In this document: in pieces, positions 34,912 through 47,450 of the stretch | How the letters are laid out: every line of letters begins with the position of its first letter | Position numbering within the stretch: the first letter of the stretch is position 1 | Assembly (NCBI RefSeq): GCF_000002995.4 | Contig: NW_025062478.1 | Coordinates: 1,178,001-1,242,000 of the forward strand | From: Brugia malayi | Lineage: Eukaryota; Nematoda; Chromadorea; Rhabditida; Onchocercidae | Direction: 5' to 3' | Length of the DNA stretch: 64,000 bases | Made by a program: the position numbers and the translations under genes | The notes under the pieces: model-generated | Seen by the model: the letters and a program-made list of their open reading frames with translations, nothing else | Database searches by the model: none | What the model was told of the DNA's origin: nothing

Positions 34912-37221
34912 ATGGCACATTGGTTTCATCGAAATCCGATCAAAGCAACAGAACATGTAGATTTTCAGCTCAAAGCAATCCTTACCACTTCACAAGCATC
35001 GAAAATTTGCAAGTATGTTTTCAATTTTAAATTATTTTTAGTTTCTAATTCTTTATTTTTGTAATGATTTAGTATGATATTTATTAATATGCGGCCATTC
35101 AGTTCTATCACTTTAACTTGTAAGGCTATCCAAAAACTCGATATTTGATATTTAAATACAATTAGGTATTGATTGTAATGCATTTTTGTATTTATAGGTA
35201 AAAAATTTTGAAAACTGAGATCTTCGTACATCTTACTTATTGTGTTCATTGCAGTGAGCTCCGATTAAGGCGTAGTCATCTTTTGGAGCATTTCAAGAGT
35301 GCTAGTAATGATATGAGTGTATTAGAAGATGACTTCAAGCAGTATCTATCACTATTTAGTGGTTTTGTATTTGCCATTGATCATGATAAAGTTACCGATA
35401 TGAAAACTAGCAAACTTGCCGCACTTCTTCGATTTCGATGGAGTAATTCGATGCTTGGTATAGTAGCAACGTAAGTATGTAATTCTTAATCATTAATTAT
35501 TAAACTAAAATTTGCTTTATTTATTTTAGTACAAAATGTCTTACAACTAGATGATAGTAATAGATAATGATGTAATAATTTCAGTGAAGTTAGTGACAGT
35601 TGGTATGAAGTGCTAAATATGTGTGTAAATATGGCATTATGGCTGTCGAAACATGCAGCATGGATTGCGGCAAAAGATGAAGTATTTGAAGGTGATGCTA
35701 AAAAAGCACATACTTGTTTACGACGTGCTGCTGGAATATTGATTTATGTACGCGAAAATACTGGTATCTTTTTTGAAATAAATTGCATACTTTTTTTTTT
35801 TTTTTTTTTTCTAAGATTCTGAGAGTGTATTAAACAAGAAATAAGTAGAGAATTATAATGGCTTGATGGCTTTGAATTATTTGACTAACTTTGTAAGTTA
35901 GTCATTTCATTTCAGATAGAGTAACAGGATTAACTTCATTCCCGGGTTCTGATTTTGATCAAGCAGTACTTACCGCATACATCAATCAGTTCACAGCTGA
36001 AGCGCAAGAAATTACTATGGCACGTGCTATCGAATTAAAACATAGTCCTAGCTTAATTACAGCATTGGCTTATGAGACAAGCCATTTGTTCAATCAAGCA
36101 GGTTAGTAATGAAGAAAACTTGCGAATGTTTTCTTGTTTATTCCTCGAGTCAACTAACTCTTTAACTTTTTTTATTTGATTCGTTATACTAATAGAAGTG
36201 AAGTTTGATATATTTGCCGTCACATTTCATCCATTTAATGACAATTAAACACAAGCGCTATATTTTGTTTCTTAGTAAACGTTCAATCCGAATTATTTTT
36301 TGACTTAATAAGCAATCTTTTTACATTTACTAAATTAATAAAGAACTCGTGAAATTTCACTGAAATTTTACTCTATTTAGATGAAAGTCTTGGAAAATTG
36401 GATCAATCATTGTTTAGAAAGTGGCGTTTTTATCTTCAATTAAAATCGCAAATATATACAGCATATGCTTATGCTTTTTTGGGTGAAAATCTTCTATCTC
36501 AAAATAAATGTGGCGATGCAGTAAGAGCATGCAGAGAGGGTGTTTCATGTTTTGATGTTGCAATCGATTTTGCTGAAAAGTATCGTAAGGCTAATGGACC
36601 AGGTAGCGAAAATTTTTTTCTTCACTAATTATTAAAGAGCAGAAATTTGACTGCATATGAAACTAAATAAGTAATTGGTATAAAATATTCCAAAAAGAAA
36701 AAAAAATATCGAAAAGTTTTTTAGGAGTTCTTTTTTTAGAGGTTTTTAGAAATCAATGATTTTTTTTTTTTTTTTAAAGGAATCACTGTAAAACCTGATT
36801 CGCATTTGTTTTTCCGCCGTATTCGACCACTACTTGAACGACATATGGAAAAAGCTGAACGTGAAAATGGTTTTATATATCATCAGAAGGTACCGGATAT
36901 ATGTCCAGAACTCGAAAGAAAACCAACTTTTGGTTTGGTTCAAGCGGAGCCATTCACAATTCCAAGCATTAGTCCGGTAATCGATTGTTATCATTCAGTT
37001 TTAATTTCTTAAATTTGCACTTCTTTGTGAGGGTTTTTTTTTTTTTTCTCTTATAGTTGTGGACATCAATTGCTTACGGAGCATTTGATATATCAAAAGC
37101 AAAAATGCCAGATTTTTCAAAAGTGAAAAAAAGCAGTAAATCATTGCCACCTGTACAGGAAGAGAAAGTCTACGAAACGGAACATGATCCAAGCAGTCTA
37201 AGTGGTTGTATAATTTCATGA
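34912..37221 (+). CDS. BROX: BRO1 domain-containing protein, BROX-like, with CaaX box
   Basis: Seven exons in phase: 34912-35012, 35255-35470, 35585-35763, 35916-36101, 36381-36602, 36780-36976 and 37057-37221 (TGA), 421 residues (human BROX 411). BROX is a BRO1-domain protein that binds ESCRT-III CHMP4 tails and sits on membranes, including the nuclear envelope, by prenylation. Matches along the length: HWFHRNPIKAT at the N-terminus, SKICNELRLRRSHLLEHF, YINQFTAEAQEITMARAIEL, SPSLITALAYET, KWRFYLQLKSQIYTAYAYAF, LLSQNKCGDAVRACREG, DSHLFFRRI, ERENGFIYHQKVPDICPELE and FGLVQAEPF. The protein ends GCIIS, a CaaX motif with Ser last, predicting farnesylation (human ends CYIS). A short upstream frame ATG GTT TGT TAA at 34885 precedes the chosen ATG. 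Confidence 0.95.
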
Positions 37222-39400
37222 ATTTTTTTAGAAGGTAGCATTCAGTGTAATTGTATCTCTTTTTTATTGTATGATGATGATGCCTTTTTTTTTTTTCTAG
37301 GCGTTAATTTGAATCTAATTTTCGTCTAGAATTCAAGTATCAATTTACTTGCCTTCAGATTTTGTTACATATGTTTGATCTGTCTTACTTTGGAAGTTCA
37401 GAATAGACAATAAGAAGTCTTTAAACTTTTTCACTGCTTCACCGGTTGATCTGGAAATGGAATCATGGGATTGTTGTTAAATTGGATGAAAAGATATTGG
37501 AATTCCGGAGAGGAAGAAATGTAGATTTTTGAGAGAAATTTCTTTGAAACTTTAATATATTTGAAACTTTGAAAGTTACAACCGGTTATTTTATTAAAAA
37601 TTCAGAAGTGGTAACTATCGCTATCTTTTTAAGTCATATGGTTCACTGTTTTCAGTTGTTTTTCTTTTTTTCCATTCCTGAATATTTTTATATCCTAGTG
37701 ATTATATAAAAGTGAAGTGTAAAATTTATTTGAAGGAATAACCAAGATGGATCTTGATGCTTGTTAGGAAATAGTACCGTCTGGACAATTTATTGAGTCT
37801 TGTTTTTTTAAAACTAGTCAGTTTCAACCTAGAATTCTTAATCGGTCGATTTATATATATATATATATATTTTTTTTTTATGAAATTCATCTACCTTGAA
37901 TTTATGTACATTACCTATAGGTTTCTTGTGCAGAAGATCGTGTAAATTGATAGATTTTGGACATTCTTCTTAATTTTTAAAAGAACCTTTAAATTCCAAC
38001 TTTTTTTCTCAGAATTTTTGCGGTGATTGGTCTTTTATAACTGAATAATGAAGTGTTTTCTTTGTAAGAAAATTTTTACTATTAATAAAGAACTCATTCC
38101 GTCACTGAAGTATTTCACTAAACATTTTTTAACTAAAAAAGAAGATTTATATATATTTATAGTGAAGTTATCATCTTTCTCTCAATCTTTACCGATGAAT
38201 TTAGATTTTAACAGTTAAGACTTTATTTTAAAAAAATTTGTTAGAATCCAAGTCTTATCACACAGACGATGTAACTTTTTCTTCATCTAATTTCTAATAT
38301 GGTCTGCAATTTCAATGGGATTTCTAAAAAGTTTACCGGAAAAAAAAAAATGTTTTTTTAAGTTAAGACATGCTATGTGAAAAGCTTATGAGTTAGTTTA
38401 GATTCTATAATTGTAAAAGCATTAAAAATGTTTCAGCATATTTCGTGAAATTTCTAAGAATAAACTTTGTTAAAATAATTAAGTTTTAATTTCATTAATT
38501 AGCATTAATGAATATTCAAGGTCAAATTTTGTCATAATACGAATTTATTAAGAATCAATTTATCAAATTGTCGTCACTTTACCCGCTTATATATTAATTA
38601 TATTTGTGTTCACTAATTTATAAATCAACTGACAAATTATATGCTCTTTTTGAGGATATTTTATCAATATTTTATTGTACTGCCATAAATTTAATGTAAT
38701 TCAATTAATGCTAATTAAATTTATGAAATAGTAACAACAGCAATAAGCAAATAATTCATTAAATTGACAAACTTTTTTGTTTTATTCTTATTAATAATGT
38801 GACAAATTAAAATTTCATTTTCTATTACACTTCAATTCATCTCATTTTACAAATTATAGTGAAAATATTAAAATTTAAAATTATTACTGTAACAATTTCA
38901 TATTGCTATATAAAGTCTTTTTTTCTGTCTTAAAATTTTGTTTGAAAAAAAAAACAATTTTTAAATTATAGTTATTAATTAGTAATTTAGTAATTAAAAG
39001 ACTGTAACTTTTGCTTTTTCTGTTTTATTATTAAAAAAGTTTTGTGAAAAAAACAAATACCAAAATTATTTCTGAAATTTATGATGAGAAAATTCTCATT
39101 ATAAAATACAAATTATAACGACATTTTCTTATTTTAGTCCTTAATTTCTTTTTTTTTTTTTTTTTTTGTATTCATCAATTATTTAAATGCTTTCTTCTTC
39201 ATTTGAAATTTTTGAAATCAAAATATTTTTTGCTTGAAATTTTACTAATAAACTAAAAATAATAATAAAAAATTCCAATTAGTAAATTAATTTTTTGTTC
39301 ATGTTCGCCTGATTTATATATATGAAAAGAATATGTAAAGAAATTGAAGAAATTATTGTTCATTGAGAAAAATTTGATAATTATATATTATCTCATAGGT
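37222..39400. other. BROX 3' flank and intergenic DNA
   Basis: Probably includes the BROX 3' UTR. A (TA)n run at about 37853-37870 is present. A segment at about 38458-38525 recurs at 40468-40535. No exon is recognised. Confidence 0.55.
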
Positions 39401-39404
39401 CTTC

Positions 39405-39725
39405 CTAAACCATTGCTTTCTTCGAGAAATCTCGACTTAAAAAATACACTATTAATCTCCAAGAAATCTCGTCTTGAAAAATGCACCAGTAATCTCCGAG
39501 AACTTTCCCAAGAAATCTAGACATAAAAAATGTGCTGGTAAACTCCGAGAAGTTTTCAGGAATCTCGACTTGAAAAATGCACCAGTAATCTCCGAGAACT
39601 TTTCTGTGTAATGTCAACATAAAAATGCACTTGTGATCTTCGACAAATTATTTCTGTCGACAAATTCAACAGAAAAAAAAAAATTGTTCGAGAAATCTCG
39701 ACCTAAAAAATGGACCAGCAATCAT
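39405..39725. repeat. Degenerate satellite, about 40-50 bp unit, about six copies
   Basis: The core GAAATCTCGACTTGAAAAAT followed by GCACCAGTAATCTCCGAGAA recurs with substitutions at about 39418, 39466, 39513, 39570, 39618 and 39693. Each full unit contains the short inverted element CGAGAAATCTCG. The region is less AT-rich than its surroundings. An open frame on the - strand is the repeat read through and is not called as a gene. Confidence 0.88.
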
Positions 39726-40045
39726 TGTTTACTGATATGTTTGCAATTAGAACTTTATAAATTACGGCCAAATGTTGTATTTAAAAAATGTGCCTAGTAA
39801 ATTATTGAAAGATTGGTGGCTAGCAAAAAAAAAAGTAAACAATTTTCATCATAAATTTTCAAGTTTTTCAATATTGAAAAACGAATAAAATTTAGTAATA
39901 TTTTATTATTTTAATCAACAAAAATCTATTACAAACATATTTGTTGCAAAATTGAAATTAAAAATTGGAAAATGATTAGTTATTGTTGTATTAGTCGCAT
40001 TTAATTAAGTGTTGATAAAAATCAAAATAATCCCTGTGCATATGT

Positions 40046-40082
40046 CATTTGCGCCAATTGTATAAAACAATTGGCGCAAATG
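40046..40082. repeat. Perfect 16-bp inverted repeat with 5-nt loop
   Basis: CATTTGCGCCAATTGT, loop ATAAA, then ACAATTGGCGCAAATG. The stem is perfect and contains the GC-rich core TTTGCGCCAA in otherwise AT-rich DNA. No transposon ends or gene are recognisable around it. Confidence 0.9.
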
Positions 40083-41195
40083 ATCGAATGGAAATGAGAA
40101 ATAAATGAAAGAAAAGTGACAAATTAATCATTTTTAACAAAAATAACATTTAATATCTTTGCATTCTAACAGATTTGTAATCAAAATTAAAATTATTCTC
40201 TCTCTCCCTCCCTCTCTCTCTCTCTCTCTCTCACAAGCCAAATTCAAAATCATTCTTTCGATGTTTATTTTCATAGAAAATTTAAATTCAAAATTTTAAC
40301 TCATTCATTCAGTTTTCAATTTTCATTATTCCTATAAAAAAGAAAACATAATTTGAACAGATCAAATGATCAATATATTCAAATTTTTGAACAGATCAAG
40401 TGATCAATTTAGCATTAAAAATATTTCCTATATATTCTTTTCTTTTTTTTTTCAACTTTGTAAGGATAAACTTTGTCAAAGTAATTAGGTTTTAATTTCA
40501 TTAATTAGCACTAATGAGTATTCAAATTAAATTTACCTCTAAAAAGGTATTGTATAGATTTGAAAAAAATTTGATCCATATCGATTAACTCTAACAATTA
40601 TACTTTTCTAAACAATTTCGTCAAAATTCGGTCATATAATTTAAACAATTTTCAAAATTCAATCATATTTAAATAAAAAAAAAAAACATAAATATAATAC
40701 TTTTTTTCTCCTTCGAAAACTTTTTAATAAATATACATTAAATTAAAATAACATTGAGATTAAAAATAAATTCAAATCATAAAGGCTAAAAATAAGAGAG
40801 TAAATAAAACTAAAAAGATGTATGAAAAAGATACTTTCGTCTTTTGTTTAGAATAAATAATCATGATTAAATTCATAATTAAAATAAACAAATGAGAAAA
40901 ATGAAAAAGAAAAAAAAAACAAAGGAAAGAATTTTATGGATAAATTTAATTATATCTAAAAATCTATAATAAATGAATAGCAGAATGAAAGCGAAAAAAA
41001 AAAAAAAAACGAAACAGAAAAAAAATTTGAATAAATTTAATTACATTGACGATAAACAAATGAAAAGAAAGAATATGTGGAAGAGAAACAAAGAGAGAAG
41101 AAAGAATAGAAAAATTAAATGAAATTTAATTACAACAGAAACAGACAAATAAATGAGAAATTATATTGAAATAGCATTTCACTAAGACTTATAAA

Positions 41196-41235
41196 TACTT
41201 GAAAAATTCATTTTTATAAATGAATTTTTCAAGTA
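41196..41235. repeat. Perfect 18-bp inverted repeat with 4-nt loop
   Basis: TACTTGAAAAATTCATTT, loop TTAT, then the exact reverse complement. It lies 1.1 kb from the other perfect hairpin. Confidence 0.9.
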
Positions 41236-41439
41236 ATAAAATCCATTTCAAATCATTCAGTTTCTCTTTCTTCTTTTTCATTGATTTATTTTTCATTGAT
41301 TTAATTGAAATTAATTTTGTATTGAAAATTTTATATATAATAGTTAGAAATAAATGTTTTACTCGTTTAATATTGAATACAAAAATTTGACATTTGAAAT
41401 TTATTAAGTTAAAAACTTGTAAAAATATAATGATAAATA

Positions 41440-42120
<681 letters not shown>

Positions 42121-43745
42121 TTATTAATTATAGTTATAATAATCACTATTATAACATTGTATTTATTATTGACATAATCATTGATCATTCAATGGCTTAC
42201 AGTGGTCAATGATTGATGAGGAGTTTATTTTATAGTGAAATTTATCATTTTTTCACTTGTGGCAATCTATCATTTCTGAAAATCCTTTGATCGGTTCCTT
42301 CTGCTACATTAGCTTCGTTTTCAATCTTTAAAAATTATTTTAATATTTTATTAAAAAATGATATCAATAAATAATGACTTTTTTCTTTTCCTCTTCCTTA
42401 CTTTTTGTTTGGTTTAGGTAAAATTTTGTTATAGTAATAGCAATTTTTATATATTTCAAATAGATAGTTGTAATTAATGAAATTAATATTATTAATTTTC
42501 TAATACTAATATTAATTGGTACTGTAATATTAATATATTATTGTTAAATTTAGTTATTTGAATTCATTATATTAATTGAATTGAAATAATAAGTTCTTCA
42601 GGAATATATTTCAACCTGGTAATAGCATTCAGTTTTATCCTTATTTTTAGAAAAAAATGACGAGAATGACCATGTATGGTTAACAAAAACGAATTACACA
42701 AATTAAAATCGTATATGATAACTTAATTTAAATATAATTTAAATAAAATGAATTATTCTTTTTTTATTTTGTTTAATTAGGTTAGATTAAAGAAAAGAAA
42801 TTTTTATTTTTAATGAGTGGGGTAAAATAAATATTAGTTCTTTTAATGCAGTGCCAATTATTTTTCTGTCTAATTTCTATTAATAATAAAGCTTAAATTT
42901 TGAAGTATTTTTTAAGTATGAATTATCATAATTTTCAAATTTCAATGATTACAAGAAGAGATGAGAGAAATATAAAAATGGACGAAGGAAGTAAATAATA
43001 TCATATCAGAGTTTTTTTTTTTTGTTTTAAATTGATTGAAATATTAAAGTGTAACTTTAAATATTGTTTGGCTCATAAAAAATTACAATTGTTTATTATT
43101 TACAAAAAGTAATCTTATGAGCATTACAAATTAATTTTCCATTTGTTTTTCCTAATTAAATTGCTTTTTTATCAACAATAAATTTAATATTTATAAATAT
43201 AATTTCAAAGATTAATTAATGAAACACAAATAAATATTATTGTAACTTTCTTTTCTCATATCTTCCATCTTTACTTACTTTTTTTTTAAAAATTTAACTT
43301 CCTTTTTTCTTTTTTTCTTTCTTTCTTCCATCGTTCCATTTTTGTTTCATTTTAAATTCAATTCAGTGGGAGAAAGAATAAATAAAAAAAAAAAAAAGTT
43401 ACTTAAATAGTATTTTTGGTAAGAAAATTGCAAATAACATTTCATTGCAATTTTATTTTCCATTAAAAGATGTGCTATGCATAGCAAAAAGACGATAAGT
43501 TAATCAATTTTTTTTTTCATCAATATTATTGCATTTTAGCATTAGCGTAAAAAGTCAAAACTAGGCTCATTTAGCTAGCTGGCCTAGGCTATTAAGTCTT
43601 CTTCACATAAGTAATTCAATGGATGTGTAGATGTAATAGATGTTGATGAATTGGCTTATATTTACCCAAATGCTTTTTTTTTTTTTTTTTTCTTCCATCT
43701 TTTTTTCAAATAGGTAAAAGAGCTATTATTGAGGGAAAGGAATTT
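42121..43745. other. Intergenic, nothing recognised
   Basis: AT-rich DNA with homopolymer runs; a 10-bp stem (AAAATTGCAA...TTGCAATTTT) at about 43424-43455 is the only structure noticed. Confidence 0.55.
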
Positions 43746-43749
43746 AGAA

Positions 43750-44600
43750 GGACGATGAGGAGGAGAAGGAAGAGGAGAAGGAATAGGAGAAGGAAGAGGG
43801 GAAGGAATAGGAGAAGGAAGAGGGGAAGGAATAGGAGAAGGAAGAGGGGAAGGAATAGGAGAAGGAAGAGGGGAAGGAATAGGAGAAGGAAGAGGGGAAG
43901 GAATAGGAGAAGGAAGAGGGGAAGGAATAGGAGAAGGAAGAGGGGAAGGAATAGGAGAAGGAAGAGGGGAAGGAAAAGGAGAAGGAAGAGGGGAAGGAAG
44001 AGGAAAAGGAGGAGGGGAAGGAAGAGGAAAAGGAGGAGGAAAAGTGGAAGGAAAAGGAAAAAATGGAAGGAAAAGGAAAAAAGAGGAGGAAAAAATGGGA
44101 GGAAGAGGAAAAAGGAAGAGGAAAAAATGGAAGGAAGAGGAAAAGGAGGAGGAAAAATGGAAGGAAAAGGAGAAAGGAAGAGGAAAAGATGGAAGGAAAA
44201 GGAAAAAGGAGGAGGAAAAAATGAGAGGAAGAGGAAAAAATGGGAGGAAGAGGAAAAAAGAGGAGGAAAAAATGGAAGGAAGAGGAAAAAATGGAGGAAG
44301 AGGAAAAAATGGAGGAAGAGGAAAAAATGGGAGGAAGAGGAAAAAATGGGAGGAAGAGGAAAAAATGGGAGGAAGAGGAAAAAATGGGAGGAAGAGGAAA
44401 AAATGGGAGGAAGAGGAAAAAGGAGGAGGAAAAAATGAGAGGAAGAGGAAAAAATGGGAGGAAGAGGAAAAAATGGGAGGAAGAGGAAAAAGGAGGAGGA
44501 AAAAGTGGGAGGAAGAGGAAAAAGGAGGAGGAAAAAATGAGAGGAAGAGGAAAAAATGGGAGGAAGAGGAGGAAGAGTGGGTGGAAGTAGAAGGAAATAA
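43750..44600. repeat. Polypurine tract of about 840 bp (GGAATAGGAGAAGGAAGAGG-type repeat)
   Basis: The + strand is almost exclusively A and G. The 5' third is a near-perfect 24-bp tandem unit (GGAGAAGGAAGAGGGGAAGG plus AATA); the rest is built of GGAAGAGGAAAAAATGGGA-like units. Long open frames on both strands (Arg/Lys/Gly/Glu on +, Phe/Leu/Pro/Ser on -) follow from the repeat and are not genes. Confidence 0.93.
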
Positions 44601-45711
44601 TTAGAATTAAAATAGGAAACGACGAAGTAATCAACCATTCATCCATTTATTTTCATTCTTCCATGAATAAATATAACTACAACAATAATAAAAAGTAAAT
44701 CATTTGTCAAACATAATTTTATGTTTTAAATGTTTTTCTTTTTTTCTTTTTGCTTTCACTTATTTATTTCATTTTTTTCGTTTCAAAAATTTTTTTTTTG
44801 GTAAATTACCCATAGGAATATATAAATTTGAAAATGAAAGGAATAATTTAAATATCGTTTTTTTTCTTTTCTCTCTTATTTTTGAAGAAATAATTGTAAA
44901 TTATTAATTGGAAAAAAGAAAAGGAAGAACATTTTTTTTTTTTTTTTATTTCAAAAATGGAAAAAAAATTGAAAAAGTTAGATTCAAAGAAATAATTTTT
45001 GAATTATTCATAGTTTATTGAAACTATTGAATTCATTTTCAATTGATATTTAATAATTTATTAAATTTTATCCATACATTTATTTCATTTTCAAATATTT
45101 TATCCATCAATTTTAATGATTTCTTTTTACTTAAAAGTTAATTTCAGTATGAGTAACTCTGTTTTTTATCAGAATTTATTAATTGTATTAGTAAAATTGT
45201 TTATTACATGTAAATGTTTATTTAAAAATTTCAAATTTTCTCCTCAATTCGTTTATTTTAAAATTTTTAGTTTCATTTTCCTTTTTTTTTTTTTTTTTTT
45301 TTACTCAACTAATAATTATAACTAATAATAATTAAATTATTTTATCAAATTATATTATAATCAATAACTAATAATCATTAAATTAATTTATTAAGTTTTA
45401 TTAAATAAAAAAATATTTCATTAAATTACAAATGGCAATGAATTTTCAATGGTTTTATTCCATTTCATATTTAAATTAATATAAGAAAAAAAAAAGAAAG
45501 GAAATGATAAAAAATATTGTCTACGAATTGATAAATTTAACTAATACAAATTTTTTCTTTCTCGAAAAAAAAATTTTTACTTTGTAGAAAGTTTTAATTT
45601 AAGCGCAAATAATTTTTTCCTTTTCAATTCATTCAAACTTATTCATTAAAAAAAAAAAGAAAGAAAAAGCAAAAGAAAAATTCAATTAATGTTGACTGAA
45701 AAAAAAAGGGT

Positions 45712-45830
45712 TTATTTTTAGAAATTATTTAAAATTTAAAAAATATTTAGAAAATTGTTTATTTTTAGAAATTATTTAAAATTTAAAAATATTTAGAAAA
45801 TTGTTTATTTTTAGAATTTTTTTAAAATGA
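45712..45830. repeat. Tandem repeat, about 52-bp unit, 2.3 copies
   Basis: TTATTTTTAGAAATTATTTA followed by AAATTTAAAAATATTTAGAA and AATTG repeats in succession. Confidence 0.85.
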
Positions 45831-47149
45831 TTGTTTTATAAATTTTCATCATTTTCTTTTTGGTGAAATGATAAAATTTGTGAAAAAAAAAAATTATCAA
45901 AATAATTAAATAAATAAATTAGTAAATAAGTAAAATTAGAATGAATAAAAAGTTATATTAAATTAATAAATGTGAAAGCTAAAAAAAGTGTTATGAAAAA
46001 AAGTTGCGCAAAAATTTGATAAATTCAATTTTTTTTTTTTAAAAAGAAAAAAAACAAAAAATATTTATTGTTAATATAATTTTCATTTATGGTTTTTAAT
46101 ATTTCTTTTTTTTTTTTTTTTGTTTGTACTTACTCAAATTAATCATATAATTTTTGCAGTTTCAATTTTTGCATTAATAAATATTAAAATTAAATGAACT
46201 GTTAAAAAATTTTCGCTCTCTTTCAATTTAATTTAAAAAAAAAAAAAAGAAAAAAAAACAGAAATTATTATTTGTTTATTTTAATAAATAAAATTTCATA
46301 GCAGCAAAAAGTAATTTAAATAAAAAATAAACATATTGCTAAATAGCTAATATTAATGAAATTTTCTTTTTTTTTTCTTCCTACCTTATTTATTACCAAT
46401 TAAAAAAATTTAATTTTAGTAAAATATAAAATTAAAATAGGCAAATGGAAGAAATTTATTGATTTTTTGTCAAAAATAATTATTTGAAAAAAAAATTTTT
46501 TTTTCTTTTCCAAATAATTATTAAAATTTTATTTTTTTAAAAAAAAAATTGCTAAAAAGTGTGAAAATTCTTGCAAATAATTTAAAAAAAAAAAAATTTC
46601 TTTTTTAATGATTAATTGAAAGATGAAAAATGCATTGTGAAAAAAATTTTTTTAAGGACAATTTTTTATTTTTCGATAAAATTTGAAAAATTACAAAAAG
46701 AAAAATAAATGAAGAGGGAGAGAGGGAGAAAGAAAGAGAAAGAGAGAGAGAGAGGGGGAGAGAGAAAGAAATGAGAGGGATGTAATGGAAAATAAAAGAA
46801 GAAAGAAGAAGAAGAATATGTTTATGATGGAAATGTTTAGTTTTATATTATTAGTCTTCTCTTTCAATCTATTTTTTTTTCTCTAATAATGAAATTTTCA
46901 AAAAAAAAAAAAAAAAAAAAAAAAATTGAAATAAAAAAAATATTAATTTTCAAAAATTAAAAGTATTAAAATTTTAATGAATTTTCAAAAATATTTGTAA
47001 GGTCAAAAAATTATAAAATAAGCATTTTTATCAATAAAAAAAAAAGTGTTATAACAAAGATTTGCTAAAAATTTTGAAACATTTGTTGAATTAAAAATTG
47101 GTAGAAATTAGAAACAGAAATTTTTAATAGCAAATCAAATATTTTTTTT

Positions 47150-47450
47150 AGGTATAACATTAATACCTGATAATTTCCCTTTTAGTATAACACTGATAAG
47201 TGATAATTTATTTTTTAGTATAGCATTGATAAGTGATAATTTCTTTTTTAGTATAGCATTGATAAGTGATAATTTATTTTTTAGTATAACATTGATAATT
47301 GATAATTTCTTTTTTAGTATAACATTGATAAGTGATAATTTATTTTTTAGTATAACATTGATAAGTGATAATTTCTTTTTTAGTATAACATTGATAAGTG
47401 ATAATTTCTTTTTTAGTATAACATTGATAAGTGATAATTTATTTTTTTAT
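47150..47450. repeat. 33-bp tandem repeat, about nine copies
   Basis: Unit TATAACATTGATAAGTGATA plus ATTTATTTTTTAG, with copies differing by one or two bases and no length change. Because 33 is divisible by three, one frame stays open (Ile-Ser-Asp-Asn-Phe-type units); there is no start context, splice signal or homology to support coding. Confidence 0.9.

Noticed and set aside
39405..39620. 71-aa - strand frame with two copies of KVLGDYWCIFQ
   Set aside because: The protein repeat follows from the satellite DNA; units elsewhere in the array are frameshifted or stopped.
43706..44646. Long open frames of about 300 aa (-) and 227 aa (+) across the purine tract
   Set aside because: They are a direct consequence of the A/G repeat: stop codons cannot occur readily, several frames on both strands are open at once, and there are no splice or start signals.
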